Source of the DNA: Fen-671 sp963794745
Lineage (GTDB): Bacteria > Actinomycetota > Acidimicrobiia > Acidimicrobiales > Palsa-688
Assembly: GCA_963794745.1 (NCBI GenBank)
Contig: CAWCEZ010000006.1
Coordinates: 310,001-374,000, forward strand
Length of the DNA stretch: 64,000 nucleotides
Direction: 5' to 3'
Under the pieces are notes generated by a model. It saw only the letters and a list, made by a program, of their open reading frames with translations. It made no database searches and had not been told where the DNA came from. Positions 10,606-19,543 of the stretch are shown one piece after another. The position numbers and the translations under genes were made by a program. Position 1 is the stretch's first letter, and each line of letters begins with the position of its first letter.

Positions 10606-10720
10606 TTCGGCGCAACTGACCTACGGGTGGAGGATTATGCGCCCAAACGGCGCAATTCGGTCATTTCGCCCCTTCTCGTTTTGCGCCTCAAGCCCTACTA
10701 CCTGGGAATTCGCGGCGCAA
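10606..10720. repeat. Four copies of GGCGCAA/TTGCGCC in the divergent promoter region
   Basis: The 220-bp gap between the hybrid kinase and the MDMPI gene holds GGCGCAA in direct orientation at about 10609-10615, 10649-10655 and 10714-10720, and its reverse complement TTGCGCC at 10681-10687. The first and second copies are each preceded by CG or ACGG and followed by CT or TT. The spacing is irregular. This may be a multi-site operator for a regulator of one or both divergent genes; no protein can be assigned. Confidence 0.35.
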
Positions 10721-10761
10721 CGTCGGAGAGGGTAGCTCCCGAGCGGGTATAAGCGCTCCGT

Positions 10762-11523
10762 ATGACTACTAAGGCGTCACCTCGTATTGAACTTACGGCC
10801 CTGCTGACCGCCCTAGACAAAGTCGAGCCGGAGGCTCTCACCTCGTGCCCCGGGTGGACCGCCCATCACCTGGCCGCGCACATCTGCGGCAACTACGAAG
10901 AGATCGAACAGCACGTGGACGCGTTCGAGGACGGCCGCCCGCTCGAGCGGACCCGGACCTGGGAGGAGCGCGAACGACCGCTACGTGAGCTCGGCCATGC
11001 ACCGCTGCTTGCGCGGATTGAGGAACGAGCGGCGTCGGCGGCTGAGGTGATCGGCCGCGTGCTCGCGGGCCAACCTGAGGCCGAGCTGACCTGGACTGGC
11101 CGAACAGTGCGCGTGGCGGGGTTCCCCACGCACCTTCGCAGCGAAGACGCTCTGCACCGTTGGGACCTCGTCGGCGACGACGAGACGAGCCTCGAACTGC
11201 TTGGTCAACAGGACCTGCTGGTCCACGCCGTGACCTTCATCGGTTTACCGTTGCTGCGCCGAGGCCTCGCCTCCGGCGCGCAGGGCGAGCCATTCCTCGC
11301 CCGCGTGCGCTGCGAGGGACGGGACGACCTCGTTGTACGAGCCACCATGGGTGAGGCACACCTCAACGTCGCCGCAGCGCAGGGACCGCCCACGATCTAT
11401 GGCGATCCGGCCGCCCGGCTCCTGCTCCTCTGGGGACGCAAGCCGGCACCCTTCTACCGCCTCCGTGCGGGCGACGACCGCAGCGCTGCCTACCGGGCCC
11501 AGGCACTCCTCGCCGGTTACTAA
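10762..11523 (+). CDS. Maleylpyruvate-isomerase/DinB-fold family protein (TIGR03083-like, mycothiol-associated)
   Basis: Soluble protein of 253 residues with the MDMPI N-terminal fold of actinobacteria, whose founding member is a mycothiol-dependent maleylpyruvate isomerase. Diagnostic sequences are the early SCPGWTAHHLAAHI helix, where the His residues of DinB-like metal sites occur, and the later LRSEDALHRWDLVG helix. A C-terminal sterol-carrier-like domain contains the GDPAARLLLLWGR segment. Most homologues are uncharacterised, so the exact reaction is unknown. A TATAAG element eight bases before the ATG could be the -10, leaving almost no leader. It is divergent from the hybrid kinase and precedes furA on the same strand. 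Confidence 0.85.
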   Translation: MTTKASPRIELTALLTALDKVEPEALTSCPGWTAHHLAAHICGNYEEIEQHVDAFEDGRPLERTRTWEERERPLRELGHAPLLARIEERAASAAEVIGRVLAGQPEAELTWTGRTVRVAGFPTHLRSEDALHRWDLVGDDETSLELLGQQDLLVHAVTFIGLPLLRRGLASGAQGEPFLARVRCEGRDDLVVRATMGEAHLNVAAAQGPPTIYGDPAARLLLLWGRKPAPFYRLRAGDDRSAAYRAQALLAGY

Positions 11524-11559
11524 AGCCGGCCGGGCGGACCGTAAATTTCTCGGGCAAAG

Positions 11560-11576
11560 TCTGGATTTAGTCCAGA
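11560..11576. promoter_or_regulatory. Palindrome over the furA -35 region, candidate FurA operator
   Basis: TCTGGA (11560-11565), a five-base TTTAG centre and TCCAGA (11571-11576) make a perfect inverted repeat. It covers the expected -35 position for the -10 element at 11585-11590. FurA proteins of actinobacteria repress their own furA-katG operon from such positions. Assignment to FurA is an inference. Confidence 0.5.
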
Positions 11577-11584
11577 ACTCGGGC

Positions 11585-11590
11585 TAGGGT
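11585..11590 (+). promoter_or_regulatory. furA -10 element (TAGGGT), leaderless promoter
   Basis: TAGGGT fits the actinobacterial TANNNT -10 consensus and ends six bases before the GTG start at 11597. Initiation seven bases downstream would place the first base of the mRNA on the start codon. No Shine-Dalgarno sequence is visible for this GTG. Confidence 0.5.
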
Positions 11591-11596
11591 CACGTC

Positions 11597-12071
11597 GTGC
11601 CGAGGGAACCCGATGGGACCGCACTTCTCCGTCACCACGGCCTGCACGTCACGGCTCAACGCCTGGCTGTGTTGCGCGCGGTGGCGCGCGTTTCGCACCA
11701 AACAGCCGACGACATCGACCAGATCGTGCGGGTTGAGCTCGGTGCCATCTCGAGGCAATCGGTGTACGACAACCTCGGGGCGTTGGCCGGCAGGGGGCTC
11801 CTGCGCAGGATCCAACCTGCCGGTTCACCCGCTCGCTACGAGATCCGGGTCGGGGACAACCACCATCACCTCATCTGCCGTACGTGCGGGCGTACGGTCG
11901 ATGTCGATTGCGCCGTCGGCGAGGTCCCTTGCCTTACCCCGGACGACGACGCCGGGTTCGAGATCGACGAGGCCGAGGTGATTTATTGGGGCCGATGCCC
12001 CGACTGTGCCGTCGCGGCAGTTAGAGCAACAACGATCAATGCAGATCAACCACATATCAGGAGGGACCAAC

Positions 12072-12079
<8 letters not shown>
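11597..12079 (+). CDS. furA: FurA-type peroxide-sensing repressor
   Basis: Fur-family metalloregulator, 160 residues, acting as repressor of the katG operon. The N-terminal winged helix contains VTAQRLAVLRAV and the recognition helix SRQSVYDNLGAL. The dimerisation domain has the metal-ligand stretch DNHHHLICRTCGRTVDVDC and the C-terminal GRCPDC, giving two CxxC pairs for structural zinc. Its last codons overlap the katG start by eight bases, so the two are translationally coupled. This is the standard actinobacterial furA-katG arrangement, in which peroxide oxidation releases FurA. It starts with GTG and appears leaderless, with a palindrome over its own -35. Confidence 0.93.
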
Positions 12080-14267
<2,188 letters not shown>

Positions 14268-14281
14268 CAGACCCAGCGCTT

Positions 14282-14314
14282 GGGGAGGCGCCGCGCCGTC
14301 CGTTGCGCCTCCCC
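14282..14314 (+). terminator. Strong GC hairpin after katG
   Basis: A perfect 10-bp stem, GGGGAGGCGC (14282-14291) with GCGCCTCCCC (14305-14314), encloses a 13-base loop fifteen bases after the katG stop. There is no T-run, as is usual for actinobacterial hairpin terminators. It probably ends the furA-katG transcript. Confidence 0.7.
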
Positions 14315-14590
14315 GATGACGCCTGGGCCAAATTCAGCGAGGCGAGCGCTCAGCGGGCCAGCAGCGCCGCCGCCAAGGTCCGATCGGTGGTCAGGACAAC
14401 CGCCTGCTCCGGGTGTCGGCACTAGCCGGCGCCGACGCGCAAATTGCCATGCCGAGCGAGACGGTTGTCGCGCTTACAACGACCGCTAAAGAGCGGAACC
14501 CCCACGGGAAGCGGCGCTGTTGACGAACGAAGTGGTAGCCATGACGGCTCATTCGCGTTCAGCTCTATCACAAAGTCAAAAAAGGAAGCT

Positions 14591-14728
14591 ATGCACGAGC
14601 AATATCCAAAAGCACAAAATTGCGATCTGGTGAACGACGAGCAAAACAAATTTGAACAGCTGCCCGCCCAAAAACCCGGTGCGGGTCACGAACAGATAAT
14701 GGGCGGCTCAGGCCCGGAGCACGGGTGA
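14591..14728 (+). CDS. Possible 45-residue hydrophilic small protein
   Basis: In the 620-bp gap between katG and the flavoprotein gene, an ATG at 14591 follows a GGAAG site by about five bases and opens a 45-codon frame. The product is hydrophilic (starts MHEQYPKAQN, ends GGSGPEHG) and rich in Gln, Glu, Asn and Gly, with one Cys. The base composition here is clearly more AT-rich than the flanks (AAAA and CAAAT tracts). No homologue is recognised. It could be a real small gene, perhaps recently acquired, or a chance frame. The rest of the gap holds only the katG terminator and the promoter of the next gene. Confidence 0.35.
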   Translation: MHEQYPKAQNCDLVNDEQNKFEQLPAQKPGAGHEQIMGGSGPEHG

Positions 14729-14891
14729 GAAACCCCCGGCGGACGTGACAATATCGGCTGAGGACCACTGAGTCAATGACCCGGGAAGCGCCGAGGTGGC
14801 ATCCCTGCGCGGTACTGCCCATGCCGCGACGTTGACGTCGATCGGCTCGTCCTGCTTTGGGCGCCGGGATTTTTGGCTAGGTTGAGGGTGC

Positions 14892-16244
14892 ATGAGCCCT
14901 AGCTACGACGTCATCGTGCTGGGCGCCGGTGCCCCGGGCGAGCACTGCGCGGCTGCACTGGCCGAAGGTGGCCTCAAGGTGGCAATAGTCGAGCGCGAGC
15001 TTGTCGGTGGCTTGTGCTCATATTGGGGCTGCATACCCTCCAAAACCTTGCTCCGCCCGGGCGAAGCGGCCGAGGGCGCACGCAACGCGGCCGGGGACGC
15101 GGCGGTCGACGTCAAAGAGGTCCTCGCTTGGCGTGACTTCATGGTCGCGGGCTACTCGGACGCAGGGCAGGTCCGATGGCTGACGGAGGCCGGCATCGAG
15201 CTCATTAGGGGCAACGGCCGCTTAGCCGGAGCTGGAGTGGTCGAGGTGGACGGCGTAGCCCACACGGCCACGCACGTAGTCGTTGCGACTGGGTCAGACT
15301 CTGTCGTCCCGCCCGTGCCCGGCCTGCGCGAACTGGAGGGCATCTGGACCAACCGCGAAGCGACGGCCATGGCGACAGTGCCGAGGCGCCTCCTCGTGCT
15401 CGGTGGTGGGCCCGTCGGAGTGGAGCTGGCCCAGGCCGTACGCCGCCTGGGTGGCGAGGTGGTCCTCGTCGAGGCCGCCGCGCACCTCCTCTCCCGCGAG
15501 CCAGCCGCTCTCGGTGAGGCGCTCGGTGAGGTCCTTGTGCATGACGGCATCGAGCTCGTGGTCGGAGTGCAGGCGTCGGCCAGCGCGAGCAGCGAGGGCG
15601 AGGAGTACATCGTGGGACTGGCGGACGGCAGAGAGCTTCGCGGCGACCGCCTGCTCGTCGCTACGGGCCGACGGCCGCGTGTCGAGGGGATCGGTCTAGA
15701 GACCGTGGGCATCAAGGCCGACGGTCACGGCATCCCGGTCGATGCGCACCTGCGCGCCGGTGAAAGGCTATGGGCGATCGGGGACGTGAACGGGCTTTGG
15801 CCCCTTACCCATGTTGGCGAGTACCAGGCAGACATCGTGGCAGCCAACATCTTGGGCGAGGACCGAGCGGCCAACTACGAAGCCGTGCCGCGCGTTGTTT
15901 ACACCGACCCTCAGGCTGCTGCGGTGGGCGCCACTGAGGCCAGCTTCAGCGGTACCGCTCCTTTGTCAGAGGAACCGAAAACCGAGACGTACACACGCGC
16001 ATATGCAAGTTCCAACGGCTTTTTGACCCTCCTAAGCGACGGTAAGAGGCTGACCGGCGCCTACGCCCTCGGCCCCGAGGCCGGCGAATGGCTCCAGCAA
16101 GCGACCCTTGCGGTCCGGGCGCGCATCCCGCTCGACGTGCTGCGCGACACGATCCAGCCGTTCCCAACGTTTTCTGGGATCTACAATGCCGCCCTCAAAG
16201 CGCTCATGCGGCAGGTAACGGCCAGCCGGCTGCCGGAACACTAG
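14892..16244 (+). CDS. FAD/NAD(P)-dependent disulfide-reductase family oxidoreductase lacking the usual His-Glu pair
   Basis: Flavoprotein of 450 residues in the lipoamide dehydrogenase/mercuric reductase family. The FAD site is VIVLGAGAPGEHCA, the redox-active disulfide is the Cys pair in GGLCSYWGCIPSKTL, the NAD(P) site is VLGGGPVGVELAQ, and the second FAD contact is WAIGDVNG. At the interface, where lipoamide dehydrogenases carry HPTLSE, this protein reads FPTFSG, so the catalytic His and Glu are absent. That argues against ordinary dihydrolipoamide or glutathione-type dithiol chemistry, though related actinobacterial proteins do share this change. A TAGGTT element ends eight bases before the ATG. 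Its location after furA-katG suggests, but does not prove, a redox-stress role. Confidence 0.88.
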   Translation: MSPSYDVIVLGAGAPGEHCAAALAEGGLKVAIVERELVGGLCSYWGCIPSKTLLRPGEAAEGARNAAGDAAVDVKEVLAWRDFMVAGYSDAGQVRWLTEAGIELIRGNGRLAGAGVVEVDGVAHTATHVVVATGSDSVVPPVPGLRELEGIWTNREATAMATVPRRLLVLGGGPVGVELAQAVRRLGGEVVLVEAAAHLLSREPAALGEALGEVLVHDGIELVVGVQASASASSEGEEYIVGLADGRELRGDRLLVATGRRPRVEGIGLETVGIKADGHGIPVDAHLRAGERLWAIGDVNGLWPLTHVGEYQADIVAANILGEDRAANYEAVPRVVYTDPQAAAVGATEASFSGTAPLSEEPKTETYTRAYASSNGFLTLLSDGKRLTGAYALGPEAGEWLQQATLAVRARIPLDVLRDTIQPFPTFSGIYNAALKALMRQVTASRLPEH

Positions 16245-16279
16245 ACGGACAAAGCGCAACAACCCACTGAGCCGTTCAC

Positions 16280-16448
16280 GTGGACTGCCTGCCCAGCCGC
16301 GACTCCCCCAAGCTGATCGAGCTTTACCGCCAGGGCACGTTGGACCTGGACAGGTTTGTCAGCGAGACCATCGAATATCGACGAGGTCGAGGCGGCTTTC
16401 GGCCGAATGGCCCGCGGGGAGCTCCTGCGCAGCGCGGTCGTCATGTGA
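16280..16448 (+). pseudogene. 3' remnant of a zinc alcohol dehydrogenase, S-(hydroxymethyl)mycothiol dehydrogenase type
   Basis: Only the last 55 or so codons of a medium-chain dehydrogenase are present: DCLPSRDSPKLIELYRQG, then LDLDRFVSETI. After one frame change near 16370-16376 it continues IDEVEAAFGRMARGELLRSAVV and stops. These segments match the C-terminus of mycothiol-dependent formaldehyde dehydrogenases (LYKAG, RFVSETI, DVE-AF, GEVLRSVV). The 5' end abuts the flavoprotein gene, leaving no room for the catalytic and cofactor domains. It is therefore a genuine truncation, not just a frameshift. It converges on the oligopeptidase gene and overlaps it by about eight bases. Confidence 0.75.
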
Positions 16449-18529
16449 CACCTCTCAGGGCGGCGTCGAGAAAAGCCAAGAAGTCGGCGCGCTCGGCAAT
16501 GGACTTGGACGTCGGCTTCCCCAGTCCATGGCCCGCTGAAGTCTCCACCCGGATCAGAATTGGGGTCGTGTCGTCAGGGCGCTGCGCGACCTGGAGAGCG
16601 GCGGCAAATTTGAACGAATGACCGGGGACCACACGGTCGTCGTGGTCACCGGTCATTACCAGGGTTGGCGGGTAATTGGCACCCGGCTCGATGTTGTGCA
16701 ACGGCGAGTAGGCGCGCAACCAACGGTACTGTTCGGGGTCGTCGGGATCCCCGAAATCACTTTTCCACGCCCACCCGATAGTGAACTTATGGAACCGCAG
16801 CATATCCATAACACCCACTTCGGGAACTGCGGCGCCGAAGAGCTCCGGGTGCTGAGTAAGGCACGCCCCAACGAGGAGCCCGCCATTGGAAGCGCCGTTT
16901 ATGGCTATTTTGTCCGGTCGGGACCATCCCGATGAGACGAGCCAGCGGGCACAGTCACAAAAATCGTCGAAAACCCTTTGCTTATGGGCAAGACGGCCAG
17001 AGTCGTGCCAAGCGCGCCCGTATTCCCCTCCACCCCTGAGAACAGCTACAGCCAACAACCCCCCGCGTTCGACGAACAGTGTGCTGGCCTTGTCGAACCT
17101 GGGTGTGATGGCGATGTTGAACCCCCCATACCCGTAAAGAAGAACAGGTACGTCCCCAGTCGGGTTGATGTCACGACGCCGGGTGACGAACAACGGCACG
17201 TGCGCCCCATCGCTCGCGGTCACCATTATTTGCTCGCTCACATAATCGTCGGGGGTGATAGGGCCGGCGGCGGCGCGCAGGACAGCGCGTTCGCCCCGTG
17301 CCCAGGTCATGTGACCACAGCGTCCCGGGATCGGTGAACGAGGACAGCTCGAAGTGGACAAGGTCGCTTTGAGACCGGCCTTCGATGCCTGGGCCACCGT
17401 CGCTGTCTTGGCCTACTGATGCCACCTCCGGCAGTTCTAAGTCGGCGAGGGGGCTGCCGTCGAGATCGAACACGGACAAGCGCGAACAGGCGTCCTGGAG
17501 ATAATGGCAGATAAGGCGGCCGCCGCAATTCCGTGCCCCCAGGAGGACAGCTTCACGTTCGCCCACCACTTCACGCCAATTTTGCCGCCCTGGGCTCTCT
17601 AGGTCGACGGTGACGAGGCGCTGCCGGGGAGCATTGTCATCAGTGACAAGGAAAAACGTCGTACCCACATTGGTCACGAAATCCGCGGTCGAGGTGAAGT
17701 CTTCTACCAGTGGCACGAACTCGAGGGCCGGCCTCGACAAGTCCATCACCTCGATGCGGTTCTGGGGAGCGGTACCTATCGAAATGGAGATGACCAGGAA
17801 GTTGCCATCTTCGCTGACTGACGCGTGCGGCACCCATTCCCGGTCCGGCGGGGCCTCGAAAACAAGGTCGTCATCGGACTGAGCAGTCCCCAGGGTATGA
17901 AAGAAAATTCGAAGTTCTCCAACCTTGCCGGTGTACTCCTCCCCCAGGTCGGGCCTCTCGACAGCGGTGTAATAAAACCCCGAGCAGTCGCGGCGCCACG
18001 AGGCTGTACTGAACTTGCTCCACTCCACTGTGTCGGCCCGGTCTAGCTTGGTAACGACGTCGCGCACGTGCCAGGTCGTCCAGTCCGACCCCTCCGCGCT
18101 CGTCGCATAAGCGAGCAGCGAACCATCCTCGCTCACCGACACGCTGGGCACTGCGACCGTGCCGTCGTTCGACAACAGGTTTGGGTCGAGCAGGACCTCA
18201 CCAGCCTCGTCGTCTGGTGCGGCCATTACATAGAGGACCGATTGGTCCTGGAGCCCGGAGTTACGGGCCTGGAACCAGAGGCCCCCGCGTTCGAAGGGAG
18301 CGCCGGCCTTGGGGTAGTCCCAAATCTGGGTCAGCCGCGCCCGGAGGGCCTCGCGGGTGGGGACACGGGACAGGAACTCCTCAGTCCGCTCGTTCTGGTG
18401 CTTGACCCAGTTCAGCGTCTCAGGGTCGTTGGTGTCCTCCAGCCAACGGTACGGGTCGGGAACGCGTTCGCCATGGTAATCGTCCACCTGTTGGCCACGT
18501 CGGGTGGTAACGCGAGGCAGGTCCGCCAC
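16441..18529 (-). CDS. Prolyl oligopeptidase family serine peptidase (S9A), frameshifted
   Basis: Cytosolic serine peptidase that cleaves short peptides after proline, about 695 residues when joined, the normal S9A length. The N-terminus has DPYRWLEDTNDPET, followed by a seven-bladed propeller region with repeated SVSEDG motifs. The catalytic domain has VLLYGYGGFN, nucleophile Ser in GASNGG, Asp in GDHDDRVVP and His in SAGHGLGKP, so the triad is intact. The frame changes at the C4 run 17294-17297 (G4 on the coding strand); removing one G joins DLGTG to ERAVL. The GTG start at 18529 follows TAGGAT by six bases, suggesting a leaderless mRNA. Confidence 0.9.
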
Positions 18530-18535
18530 TGGCCG

Positions 18536-18541
18536 ATCCTA
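18536..18541 (-). promoter_or_regulatory. -10 element of the oligopeptidase gene (TAGGAT)
   Basis: On the minus strand TAGGAT ends six bases before GTG 18529, with TTGGCC sixteen bases further upstream as a possible -35. No Shine-Dalgarno site is seen, so a leaderless transcript is predicted. Confidence 0.45.
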
Positions 18542-18666
18542 CCGGAACTCGTGGCGCGGCCAAGCGCCGGAGCCATCCCAAACCGGTAACCCGGGGGGCA
18601 AAACCCACGATGCGCACACCCTCGGCGGCGGGCGAGCAGGTGTCGCCAAGGATCACGCGGTTGTGG

Positions 18667-19425
18667 CTAACGCTCCTGCTCGGTGGGTCGAACGAGGAGC
18701 TCGTTTATGGCGACGGTGCGTGGCCGGGTGACGATATAGGTGATCGCGTCGGCGATGTCCTCTGCTGCCATGGTCTGGCCGATCTGGCTCCTGAGGCTCT
18801 CGAGCACCTCGGCTCGGTTATGAGACGCGAGCTCGGTGGCGGTGGCACCTGGCTCGACCAACGAGACGCGAACATAACGCTTTGCTAGCTCCTGTCGGAG
18901 CGATTCGCTGAAGGCGCCGATACCGTGCTTGGTCAGGCTGTAGACGCCGTTGCCATTGCGTGCGACACGGCCCGCGACCGAGCTGATATTGACCATGTCT
19001 GCCACGTGGCGAGGACCGTCGGCGGCGGCGCGGAGCAGATGGGGAGTTGCTGCGTGCGCGCAATAGAGAACGCCTAGGACGTTGAGCTCCACCATTCTCT
19101 GCCACTCCGAAAGGGGAGCCTCGGCAGCTGGGCCCAGGAGCATCACGCCGGCATTATTGACGAGTGTGTCGAGACGGCCGAGCTCGGTGACCGTCTGCTC
19201 GACGGCCTCGGTCGCCTCGTCCTCCTTGGTGACATCGCACTCGATAACCAGCGCCGTCCCACCCCCCTCCCTGATCTCCTTGGCGAGCGTCTCGAGCCTG
19301 TCCTTGCGCCGGGCCGCTATCGCTACTGCTGCTCCAGTTGCCGAGAGCTGGCGGGCGGTTGCCGCTCCTATACCGCTCGATGCTCCCGTCACAAGTGCGA
19401 CTGTTCCCTCAAGGGTGGATGCCAT
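18667..19425 (-). CDS. Short-chain dehydrogenase/reductase (classical SDR)
   Basis: NAD(P)-dependent oxidoreductase, 252 residues. The cofactor motif TGASSGIG is near the N-terminus, with AARRKDRLE after strand 2 suggesting NADP preference. The NNAG motif and the catalytic Ser of NISSVAG, Tyr and Lys of YSLTK are all present; sequence closely resembles the YdfG/clavulanate-dehydrogenase-like SDR group. The start is set at ATG 19425 rather than the longer frame because the TGASSGIG position is then normal and TACACT (19432-19437) ends exactly six bases upstream. A palindrome AGGTCGACCT lies at 19441-19450, just upstream of that -10. Substrate unknown. Confidence 0.92.
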   Translation of the reverse strand: MASTLEGTVALVTGASSGIGAATARQLSATGAAVAIAARRKDRLETLAKEIREGGGTALVIECDVTKEDEATEAVEQTVTELGRLDTLVNNAGVMLLGPAAEAPLSEWQRMVELNVLGVLYCAHAATPHLLRAAADGPRHVADMVNISSVAGRVARNGNGVYSLTKHGIGAFSESLRQELAKRYVRVSLVEPGATATELASHNRAEVLESLRSQIGQTMAAEDIADAITYIVTRPRTVAINELLVRPTEQER

Positions 19426-19431
19426 TACAGG

Positions 19432-19437
19432 AGTGTA
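19432..19437 (-). promoter_or_regulatory. -10 element of the SDR gene (TACACT)
   Basis: TACACT on the minus strand matches TANNNT and ends six bases before ATG 19425. Only a weak ribosome binding site is visible. The adjacent perfect palindrome AGGTCGACCT (19441-19450) lies in the -10/-35 spacer and could bind a repressor. Confidence 0.45.
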
Positions 19438-19543
19438 CCCAGGTCGACCTGCCCCTTGACTATCGACCTTCAGGTGGGGTGGGCCTGCACCACCCCTGGA
19501 CACCAGGTGCCACGATTGGGCTCAGTCGGGCGGCGGCGCGTCA

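Noticed and set aside
12006..12071. An earlier in-frame ATG for katG
   Set aside because: It lies within furA without a ribosome site, while ATG 12072 has AGGAGGG and gives the family's N-terminus.
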